This document shows positions 1 to 5,204 of a DNA stretch of 6,229 nucleotides, piece after piece. A model generated the notes under the pieces. The model was not told where the DNA came from. It was given only the letters and a program-made list of their open reading frames with translations, and did no database searches. Within the stretch, counting starts at the first letter, position 1, and each line of letters begins with the position of its first letter. The translations under genes were made by a program, and so were the position numbers. Source of the stretch: JBDTMC01 sp039934475 (GTDB lineage Bacteria > Acidobacteriota > Terriglobia > Bryobacterales > Bryobacteraceae); assembly GCA_039934475.1 (NCBI GenBank), contig JBDTMC010000465.1, forward strand, positions 1 through 6,229, in the 5' to 3' direction.

Positions 1-216
1 ATGTACTTCCTGCTGGCCGGTGCGATGGATAAGTTCTACCTGTTGCGTTACGGTCTGGCGATCGTCCTGATATTCGTCGGCCTGAAGATGACGGTGTTGA
101 ATTGGGCCTTCGGCGGCCACTTCCCGATCGCGATCTCGCTGGCGGTGATCGCTGGTGTGATTGGCGGCGCCGTCGCCCTGTCGCTCGCTTTTCCGAAGAA
201 GGCGCTTCAGGGATGA
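1..216 (+). CDS. TerC-family integral membrane protein, C-terminal part (5' end outside window)
   Basis: Only the last 71 residues are visible, ending at TGA 214-216. The stretch begins 'MYFLLAGAMDKFYLLRYGLA' and continues with IVLIFVGLKM, which matches the conserved C-terminal part of TerC/Alx proteins (polytopic inner-membrane proteins linked to tellurite resistance, and to manganese or metal-ion handling for Alx and related members). Two hydrophobic segments are visible, about residues 17-34 and 42-64, followed by a short basic tail (KKALQG). The ATG at position 1 is very probably an internal methionine, because TerC proteins are usually several hundred residues long and this segment corresponds to their last two helices. 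The gene converges on the minus-strand polyferredoxin gene and the two coding ends overlap by 10 bp (207-216). The family call rests on recalled motif similarity; the substrate cannot be told from this fragment. Confidence 0.8.
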   Translation: MYFLLAGAMDKFYLLRYGLAIVLIFVGLKMTVLNWAFGGHFPIAISLAVIAGVIGGAVALSLAFPKKALQG

Positions 217-1262
217 GACAGTGAGGAGGCGCGCGGGATGAGTTCCCGATAGACGCCGTCGGGAACCACTGTGTCCCAATGGCCGGTATACTTTGCCCAA
301 CCGACCGTGCCCAGGAAGAGCACGGCGATACCGGCGGCGACGGCCCAAGCCGGTACAACACGTCGCGGCGCCACGCTCAGTTCCAGCGCGCTTTCGGCCG
401 GACAGACGGCTACGCACTCCAGGCAGGCGGTGCATTCGACGCTCCGAATCTGTATCAGTTGATCGACCGGCAACATGGACGGGCAGGCCTTGGCGCACTT
501 GCCGCAATCGATGCAGGCGGATTCGCTGCGGCGGATACGCACCGGGCTGGCGGCGGAGAAGAATCCCATCAACGCGCCGTAAGGACACAGATAGCGGCAC
601 CAGAAGTTCTTCACGGCGAAGGAGAGAGCGACGATCACAACCAACACCCCGGCTCCAGTGACGCTGAGAAAGCGGAAGAAGTTGAGCATCTTGACGTCGG
701 AGATGATTCCGTAGGGCGATCCAAGGAACTGTCGGATCGCTTCGACGGGCATGCTGCCGACGGCGTAGAGGAACAGTCCCAGAAGCAAGTACTTCAGACC
801 GCGGAGCGGAATATCCAACCAGCGCGGGGGTGTGAGGGTGCGGCCGAACGCCTGGCGGCCGGCCTTCCAGAGCTGCTCAGAGATGGTTCCCACCGGACAG
901 AGCCAACCGCAAAATGCCTTGCGAAAGAGAAGCGACATGGCGACAAACGCCAGCAGGAGGAACATGCCGGCGGGATGGAGACGAGGGATTTCACCACTGA
1001 GAATCCAGTCCTTGAGGTTCATCAGTGAGGCAATGGGGAGCCAGCCTTCCACACCGGCCGGACGCGGCAGCGGCGGAGCGCCGGTCTCATACCCTCGCAC
1101 AAACCGGTAGAAGCCGACACCCATCCAGACGTTCAAGAGTAGAAACACTGCCTGCACCGTGTGGCGGATGATTTGGCTTCGATTCTTCCCCGCCCTGCGG
1201 ACCAATTTTTTCTTCAGCTTACGCGGAAATTGGGTTTGAATTGACTCGGCAACCATGGCCAT
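207..1262 (-). CDS. NapH/NosR-like membrane-bound 4Fe-4S polyferredoxin
   Basis: Predicted 351-residue inner-membrane iron-sulfur protein that probably passes electrons between the quinone pool or a cytoplasmic donor and a partner enzyme. A basic N-terminus (residues 13-28) is followed by a transmembrane helix at about 33-51, then further helices at about 98-113, 155-171, 199-217 and 304-321. Two CxxxCP motifs typical of the NapH/NosR/CcoG group lie next to membrane segments: C118-GWL-C122-P and C222-RYL-C226-P. Two classic ferredoxin motifs follow, C250-x2-C253-x2-C256-x3-C260-P and C277-x2-C280-x2-C283-x3-C287-P, enough to bind two 4Fe-4S clusters. A tail of about 30 residues follows the last helix. 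I chose ATG 1262 because GGAGG (1272-1268) sits 5 nt upstream; a GTG at 1274, in frame, would overlap that ribosome site. It is the last gene of the minus-strand block, 54 bp after the anti-sigma stop. No nap, nos or cco partner genes are present, so the partner is unknown. Confidence 0.88.
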   Translation of the reverse strand: MAMVAESIQTQFPRKLKKKLVRRAGKNRSQIIRHTVQAVFLLLNVWMGVGFYRFVRGYETGAPPLPRPAGVEGWLPIASLMNLKDWILSGEIPRLHPAGMFLLLAFVAMSLLFRKAFCGWLCPVGTISEQLWKAGRQAFGRTLTPPRWLDIPLRGLKYLLLGLFLYAVGSMPVEAIRQFLGSPYGIISDVKMLNFFRFLSVTGAGVLVVIVALSFAVKNFWCRYLCPYGALMGFFSAASPVRIRRSESACIDCGKCAKACPSMLPVDQLIQIRSVECTACLECVAVCPAESALELSVAPRRVVPAWAVAAGIAVLFLGTVGWAKYTGHWDTVVPDGVYRELIPRASSLSHP

Positions 1263-1267
1263 TCTGG

Positions 1268-1276
1268 CCTCCACCT
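1268..1276 (-). promoter_or_regulatory. Ribosome binding site of the polyferredoxin gene (decides start)
   Basis: On the minus strand this reads AGGTGGAGG, followed by CCAGA and then ATG 1262. The 5-nt spacing from GGAGG fits initiation at 1262. The alternative in-frame GTG at 1274 lies inside this element and has no comparable site upstream of it; an in-frame TAG immediately precedes that GTG. Confidence 0.75.
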
Positions 1277-1305
1277 AGAGCATATGGTGACGGGCGCGAT
1301 TCCGC

Positions 1306-1321
1306 TGTGACCGGAGTCACA
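1306..1321. promoter_or_regulatory. Perfect CRP/FNR-like palindrome TGTGA-N6-TCACA
   Basis: The sequence TGTGACCGGAGTCACA is a perfect inverted repeat (6-bp arms, 4-bp centre). It matches the core of the Crp/Fnr-family consensus TGTGA-N6-TCACA at every defined position. Its centre lies about 51 bp upstream of the polyferredoxin start on the minus strand and it overlaps the anti-sigma stop codon (TGA at 1319-1317). It could be an operator for a separate polyferredoxin promoter. The AT-rich flanks of E. coli CRP sites are absent. As RNA it could also form a short hairpin, but no T-run follows on either strand, so it does not look like an intrinsic terminator. Binding is inferred only. Confidence 0.4.
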
Positions 1322-1583
1322 CCCGGCTGGCCAGCATGCGCTGCCACAAGGCGCGAAGCTGCTCCCGTGTGGCGTCGGGTAGAGGGGTAGGACGCTCGGG
1401 AACCTCCCTCTTGCGGCTCACTTCGATCGCCTTCTTCAGGCTTTCCACGAAATCGACGCACGGCGCGCATCCGGCAATATGCTGCGCGATCTCCTCACAG
1501 GTGGCCGGAGGCAGTTCCTCATCAATGTATTCGGACAAAAGAGCGAAGATTTCCCGGCAGTCGAGTTTCTGCTGATCGGTCAT
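1317..1583 (-). CDS. Soluble zinc-finger (ZAS) anti-sigma factor
   Basis: An 88-residue cytoplasmic protein with no transmembrane segment, predicted to hold the adjacent ECF sigma factor inactive. It has the zinc-binding anti-sigma signature: C9, then H35-x3-C39-x2-C42 (HIAGCAPC), with the 26-residue C-to-H spacing I recall for the thiol-redox anti-sigma factor RsrA. An extra cysteine, C29, lies six residues before the histidine. The C-terminal half is charged and helical (KKAIEVSRKREVPERP, then REQLRALWQRMLASRV) and has no membrane anchor, so any signal should be cytoplasmic. The start ATG 1583 overlaps the sigma stop as ATGA (1580-1583), and GGGAG at 1595-1591 lies 7 nt upstream, so translation is probably coupled. 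Zinc binding is well supported by the motif. Redox sensing is inferred, because many ZAS proteins sense other signals. Confidence 0.88.
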   Translation of the reverse strand: MTDQQKLDCREIFALLSEYIDEELPPATCEEIAQHIAGCAPCVDFVESLKKAIEVSRKREVPERPTPLPDATREQLRALWQRMLASRV

Positions 1584-2194
1584 GCCACTACTCCCGCATT
1601 CTTGATGTACGAGTCAAGTTTGTGCCGTAACGCCAGGCGCGCGCGGTGCAATCGCGTTTTCACTACATCGGACGTCACGTCCAGGATCTCCGCCGTCTCT
1701 TCGGTGGTCAGTTCTTCCATATCACGCAGGAGGAAGACGGCGCGATAGATATCCGGCAGTTCATTCACGGCCTGATGAATCGCCTGGCGCAACTCACTCC
1801 TCAGCATCTCCGTTTCCGGCAGGGCGGACCAGTCCGCGATCTGCAGTTTCCGGTCGCCACCGGTGCCGGTCAGTTCCGGCAGAAACTCGTCGAGAGAGAG
1901 TTCCTGCGCGGGCGCGAAGACGCTCTTGCGGCGCTTCATCAGGCACATGTTCCGGGCGATGCGGAATACCCACGGTTTCAGCCGCTCCGGCTCACGCAAT
2001 TGGCTGAGACTTTCGAAGACCTTAAATAGGGTCTCCTGGGCCACTTCTTCGGCGTCCTCCCGATGCCCGCACATGAGGTAGCTGTACTGGAACACTTTGG
2101 TCTGAAAATGCTCGACGAAACTGTCGAACGCTTCCGGATCGCCAGCCAAAAGACGCCGGGCTAAATCGAGTTCCGCGGTTGCATCGGCGGCCAC
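1580..2194 (-). CDS. ECF-type RNA polymerase sigma factor
   Basis: A 204-residue group 4 sigma-70 family protein that directs RNA polymerase to a dedicated set of promoters. Region 2 spans about residues 16-90 and includes the conserved DAEEVAQETLFKVF stretch (47-60, core binding) and KPWVFRIARNMCLMKRRK (73-90, -10 recognition). A linker of about 45 residues, rich in acidic residues, follows. Region 4 spans about 139-196 (NELPDIYRAVFLLRDMEELTTEETAEIL, then the recognition helix VTSDVVKTRLHRARLALR). No extra C-terminal domain is present. The start is GTG 2194, 12 bp after the osmC-like stop. It has no clear Shine-Dalgarno sequence, so it may depend on coupling to the gene before it. It overlaps its anti-sigma factor by 4 bp, the usual arrangement of a sigma/anti-sigma pair. 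Its target promoters cannot be identified from this window. Confidence 0.93.
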   Translation of the reverse strand: MAADATAELDLARRLLAGDPEAFDSFVEHFQTKVFQYSYLMCGHREDAEEVAQETLFKVFESLSQLREPERLKPWVFRIARNMCLMKRRKSVFAPAQELSLDEFLPELTGTGGDRKLQIADWSALPETEMLRSELRQAIHQAVNELPDIYRAVFLLRDMEELTTEETAEILDVTSDVVKTRLHRARLALRHKLDSYIKNAGVVA

Positions 2195-2206
2195 ATAACG
2201 ATCGTA

Positions 2207-2626
2207 TCAGTGTGAGGCGGTGACGGGCACCGCGGCATTCACATTCAGTTCAATGGATGGCGGCAGCATCAGGGTATTGTGAACGAGACACGACTTCACG
2301 GCGCGCAAAACTCCTTCGGAGTGGCGGGTATCCACTGCGCCAGGCGCCTCCACCTCAATGTGGAACGACCCGAGGCGGGCAGGCTGCGCCGCTTTCTCCG
2401 CCGTCACACGCACGCTCAACCCCATTGTTGACAAGTTTCGGGCCTTTAAGTACTGTGCAGCATAGAAGCCCGCACATGTACCCAGAGAGGCGAGTAGAAA
2501 TTCGGGAGGTGTCATTCCTTCGTCGGCGCCGCCGTTGTCCACCGGTTGATCGCAGATTACCGAGTGACCGCGCGCTGTGGCTTCGAACTTGACACCACCC
2601 AAGTACTGAATTGTAGTTTCTATCAT
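2207..2626 (-). CDS. OsmC/Ohr-family protein (thiol-dependent peroxidase type)
   Basis: A 139-residue protein of normal OsmC-family length. Members are cytoplasmic and many reduce organic hydroperoxides through two cysteines. Both expected cysteines are present: C51 in ASLGTCAGFYAAQYL and C113 in VKSCLVHNTL. The upstream TPPEFLLASLGTC segment, which precedes the first cysteine in this family, is also clear. It is closer to the YhfA/OsmC-like branch than to Ohr by feel, and peroxidase activity is not proven for that branch. An in-frame ATG at 2707 would give 166 residues, but ATG 2626 is preferred because AGGTGG (2640-2635) lies 8 nt upstream. The extra 27 residues also look unlike the family, and their codons would run across the inverted repeat at 2665-2689. 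It is the first gene of the minus-strand block, directly ahead of the sigma gene, and is a likely target of that sigma factor. Confidence 0.88.
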   Translation of the reverse strand: MIETTIQYLGGVKFEATARGHSVICDQPVDNGGADEGMTPPEFLLASLGTCAGFYAAQYLKARNLSTMGLSVRVTAEKAAQPARLGSFHIEVEAPGAVDTRHSEGVLRAVKSCLVHNTLMLPPSIELNVNAAVPVTASH

Positions 2627-2634
2627 TATCGCTT

Positions 2635-2640
2635 CCACCT
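2635..2640 (-). promoter_or_regulatory. Ribosome binding site of the osmC-like gene (decides start)
   Basis: AGGTGG on the minus strand, 8 nt before ATG 2626. No comparable site precedes the alternative ATG at 2707, so this supports the shorter 139-residue protein and leaves an untranslated region between 2627 and 2728. Confidence 0.7.
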
Positions 2641-2664
2641 TTCCAGATGCGCCGTAGCGCGAAA

Positions 2665-2689
2665 GGTGACAAAGCGCGCCAATGTCACC
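2665..2689. repeat. Perfect inverted repeat GGTGACA-N11-TGTCACC, candidate operator
   Basis: The arms GGTGACA (2665-2671) and TGTCACC (2683-2689) are perfect inverted copies separated by an 11-bp centre that includes GCGCGC. The arm centres are 18 bp apart, close to two helical turns, which suits a dimeric or tetrameric DNA-binding protein. The repeat sits in the middle of the divergent intergenic region, about 39 bp from the osmC-like start and 39 bp from the tolC-like start, so one bound regulator could affect both directions. No regulator gene of the TetR, MarR, GntR or MerR type is in the window. A role as an RNA hairpin in a leader is an alternative. Confidence 0.5.
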
Positions 2690-2728
2690 CGAATAGCAGA
2701 AATGCATCAGTAACGTTGAATCAATTCC

Positions 2729-4060
2729 ATGCGAACAGTCCCCCTATTAATGATCGCGGCCACTTCGGTTTTTGGACAAGACGCGCTCTCCCTTCCGGAC
2801 GCCGTAGCGGCGGCGCTGGCTGGTCATCCATCGCTGGCCGCCGCGTCGGCGAGAGTGCGCGGTGCCGAAGCGCGGGTCGAAGAGGCCCGCGGCGGTTGGC
2901 TACCGCACTTGAACTACCAGGAAAGTTGGCAGCGCAGCAACAACCCGGTGTTTGTCTTCGGCGCCCTGCTGACGCAGCACCAGTTCTCCGAAGCGAACTT
3001 CGCCATTGGATCGTTGAACCGGCCTGACGCGCTGAACAACTTCCAAAGTCTGGTGACGGCAACCCAAACGGTGTATGACGGGCGTCAGATTCGCACTCAG
3101 GTGAAGACGGCGGAACTAGGCAAGACGATGACGGCGGAGGAGAAGCGGGCCGCGGAGATGAGCGTGGTGGCGGGCGTCGTCAGGACATACTTCGCAGCCG
3201 AGTTAGCGCGGTCGGGCCTGGAAACGGCGCGGGAGGCGGTAAAGTCGGCGGAGGCGGATCTGGAGCGAGCGCAGAACGTGTTCACCGCGGGAATGTCCAC
3301 GGAGGCGGATGTACTCTCGATTCGCGTTCATCTGGCGACGATGCAGGAGCAGCGGATCCGGCGCGAGTATGACTTACAGGTGGCGCTAGCCGCCTTGAAC
3401 GAAGCGATGGGACAGCCGCTGGACGAGATACACCAGTTGTCGACACCGTTGGCCGCTCTCTCGCTAGTGGAATCGGGCGGTGAGTTCGAAACCAAGGCCG
3501 CCGTGGAGCGGCCGGAAGTGCGCCAGGCGGGATTAGCCATGCAGATGGCGGAAACGGGCGTCTCCGGAGCCAAGGGCGCCCTGCTGCCGCGAGTGGGCGT
3601 CCGCGCAGCCTTTGAGGCGGATCGCCAGCGATTCGTAAACCGCGGCGGGGCCAACTGGTTCGCCGGAGCCTTCGTGGAGTGGAACCTGTTCGACGGCAAC
3701 TCGAACCGCGCTCGGATCCGCGAAGCCAGTGAACTTCTGGCCGCCGCCCGCAAGCAGCAGGAACAGTTAGACCGTGGCGTGCGGCTTCAAGTGCGCAAAG
3801 CGTGGGCCGACTATCATTCGGCGCGCCAGAGGGTGGATGTGACGGACGCCGTGATTCGTGCCGCGGAGGAGGGTCTGCGCATTGTGAAGAACCGCTATGA
3901 GAACGGTCTGACACCGGTAACCGAGCTACTACGGTCAGAGACCGCGATGCTTGACGCCCGCACACACCGTTTGAACGCGCTGTACGATGTACGGATTTCC
4001 GCCGTGGGTTTATATCAGGCCGCCGGCATTTTGACGGGAGACTCCGATGTCCTTAAATAG
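2729..4060 (+). CDS. TolC/CzcC-family outer-membrane efflux protein
   Basis: A 443-residue outer-membrane factor that would form the exit channel of the tripartite pump encoded with the next two genes. A short hydrophobic signal sequence (residues 4-16, MRTVPLLMIAATSVFGQ) probably ends near residue 17. The body shows the two internally repeated OEP halves. The first half has SLPDAVAAAL near 21-30, VYDGRQIRTQ near 115-124 and FTAGMSTEADVLSIRVHLA at 185-203. The second half has NLFDGNSNRARI at 319-330 and YENGLTPVTELLRSETAML at 390-408, which match the first half in position. Long alpha-helical, Ala/Glu/Arg-rich stretches fit the periplasmic helical barrel. There is no N-terminal lipobox, unlike many OprM-type proteins. 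The ATG at 2729 is the first possible start, because an in-frame TGA lies at 2717-2719, yet no Shine-Dalgarno sequence precedes it. The gene overlaps the adaptor gene by 14 bp. The substrate is unknown. Confidence 0.92.
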   Translation: MRTVPLLMIAATSVFGQDALSLPDAVAAALAGHPSLAAASARVRGAEARVEEARGGWLPHLNYQESWQRSNNPVFVFGALLTQHQFSEANFAIGSLNRPDALNNFQSLVTATQTVYDGRQIRTQVKTAELGKTMTAEEKRAAEMSVVAGVVRTYFAAELARSGLETAREAVKSAEADLERAQNVFTAGMSTEADVLSIRVHLATMQEQRIRREYDLQVALAALNEAMGQPLDEIHQLSTPLAALSLVESGGEFETKAAVERPEVRQAGLAMQMAETGVSGAKGALLPRVGVRAAFEADRQRFVNRGGANWFAGAFVEWNLFDGNSNRARIREASELLAAARKQQEQLDRGVRLQVRKAWADYHSARQRVDVTDAVIRAAEEGLRIVKNRYENGLTPVTELLRSETAMLDARTHRLNALYDVRISAVGLYQAAGILTGDSDVLK

Positions 4061-5204
4061 ATTCGCCCTGTGGACTGGGGCTATGGCGGCCATCATAAGC
4101 GTAGGTTGTGGCGGCAAGGAAGCACCGCAACCAGCGGCCAAAGACGCACCGGCGGTGACGGTTTCTACTGTCGCGGCGGCGGAGGTGACCTGGCCCGAAG
4201 AACGCGAGGCGAGCGGTACGGTACGCGCGAGAACCTCTGCCGTCATCGCGGCCCGCATTGTTGGGTCGATTCGCGAAGTTCGCGTGCGGTTAGGAAGCGC
4301 GGTGACGGCCGGACAGGTGCTGGCCGTGATCGATTCGAGGGACCTGGAAGCCGGCTACCGCATGGCGCAAGCGGGTGAGGGCGAGGCGCGCAGTGGGATA
4401 CCGGAAGCTGACGGTGCCGTGTCAGCCGCCAAAGCGCAGTTGGAGTTGACGCAAGCCACCTATCGCCGGATGGCCGATCTGGCAGCCAAGAAGTCGATCT
4501 CAGCACAGGAGTTTGATGAGGTGGCCGCCAAACTGAAGCTGGCCGAGACCGCTCTCGCCATGGCGCAGGCAAAGCGAAAACAACTGGACTCCAAGATCCT
4601 TCAGGCGCGGGAGGGTGTATCGGCGGCGGAAATCCAAAAGGGATTCGCGGAGTTACGTTCTCCCTTTGCGGGTGTAGTTACTGAGAAGCAAGCGGAACCG
4701 GGCATGCTGGCCACACCGGGCACGCCGCTCTTCACTGTCGAGCAGGCGGGCGGTCTGCGCCTGGAGGTGGTCCTTGAGGAATCGATGATCGGACGCCTTA
4801 AGGTTGGCCAGACTGTTCCTGTGAGCCTGGATGCTCTTGGCAAGGAAGCGAGGGGCCGCATCTCCGAACTTGGGCCCTCTGTGGATGCCGCATCGCGAAC
4901 GTTTGTGGTGAAAGTCGATCTGCCCGCCGAGCCGGGCCTGCGATCGGGAGTGTTCGGGCGCGCGCGGTTCTCCAGCGGCGAGAAGAGAGTTCTGACGGTG
5001 CCTGAGGGCTCTGTTCGCGAGCAGGGACAGGTCCGGCAGGTGATGGTCGCCGAGGGGGGCGTGGCACGATCGAGAATGATCTCGTTGGGAGGGCATCGCG
5101 AGGGCGTGGTGGAAGTGCTCTCAGGGCTCAGCGCCGGTGAAAAGGTGATTACGCCGCTACCGCTGGGACTAGCGGATGGAGTCCGTGTGGAGGCCCGCCC
5201 GTGA
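4047..5204 (+). CDS. RND efflux periplasmic adaptor (HlyD/AcrA-type membrane fusion lipoprotein)
   Basis: A 385-residue adaptor that would bridge the inner-membrane permease and the outer-membrane channel. The N-terminus is a lipoprotein signal: a hydrophobic stretch at 6-19 ending in ISVGC with the lipidated cysteine at 21, followed by GGKE and a Pro/Ala-rich linker. The first half of the lipoyl domain is at about 65-97 (VGSIREVRVRLGSAVTAGQVLAVIDSRDL), an alpha-helical coiled-coil hairpin is at 98-198, and the second lipoyl half is at 200-232 (FAELRSPFAGVVTEKQAEPG). A beta-barrel follows at about 237-312 and a membrane-proximal domain at 315-383 (VPEGSVREQGQVRQVMV). GGGAG at 4036-4040 lies 6 nt before ATG 4047, inside the end of the tolC-like gene, so translation is probably coupled. 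Its stop overlaps the permease GTG by 4 bp. Gly rather than Asp follows the lipid cysteine; whether sorting rules from E. coli apply here is unknown. Confidence 0.93.
   Translation: MSLNRFALWTGAMAAIISVGCGGKEAPQPAAKDAPAVTVSTVAAAEVTWPEEREASGTVRARTSAVIAARIVGSIREVRVRLGSAVTAGQVLAVIDSRDLEAGYRMAQAGEGEARSGIPEADGAVSAAKAQLELTQATYRRMADLAAKKSISAQEFDEVAAKLKLAETALAMAQAKRKQLDSKILQAREGVSAAEIQKGFAELRSPFAGVVTEKQAEPGMLATPGTPLFTVEQAGGLRLEVVLEESMIGRLKVGQTVPVSLDALGKEARGRISELGPSVDAASRTFVVKVDLPAEPGLRSGVFGRARFSSGEKRVLTVPEGSVREQGQVRQVMVAEGGVARSRMISLGGHREGVVEVLSGLSAGEKVITPLPLGLADGVRVEARP

Larger units (their letters stand above)
2627..2728. promoter_or_regulatory. Divergent intergenic control region
   Basis: This 102-bp gap separates the minus-strand osmC-sigma-anti-sigma-polyferredoxin block from the plus-strand efflux operon, so it should hold the promoters for both directions. 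I saw no convincing -35/-10 pair for the housekeeping sigma and no clear ECF-type promoter on either strand. The main visible structure is the inverted repeat at 2665-2689. The minus-strand osmC-like gene has a good ribosome site at its edge; the plus-strand gene does not. Confidence 0.6.

Noticed and set aside
279..1028. A 249-codon open frame on the plus strand, opposite the polyferredoxin gene
   Set aside because: The product is a low-complexity, Gly/Ala/Glu-rich string with no domain or membrane logic, and the opposite strand has an unmistakable iron-sulfur protein with four cysteine motifs. It is a GC-bias shadow.
1306..1321. Intrinsic terminator between the anti-sigma and polyferredoxin genes
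   Set aside because: The stem is only 6 bp and no T-run follows on either strand; it fits a protein-binding palindrome better.
2207..2707. Longer 166-residue version of the osmC-like protein starting at 2707
   Set aside because: No ribosome site upstream, the extra 27 residues do not resemble the family, and a good ribosome site marks ATG 2626.
2706..2728. SigR-type promoter (GGAAT-N18-GTT) ahead of the osmC-like gene
   Set aside because: GGAAT occurs on the minus strand at 2728-2724, but no GTT follows at the required spacing; the match is not supported.
3282..3965. A 227-codon minus-strand frame opposite the tolC-like gene
   Set aside because: Arg/Pro-rich with no recognisable domain, opposite a clear outer-membrane efflux protein.
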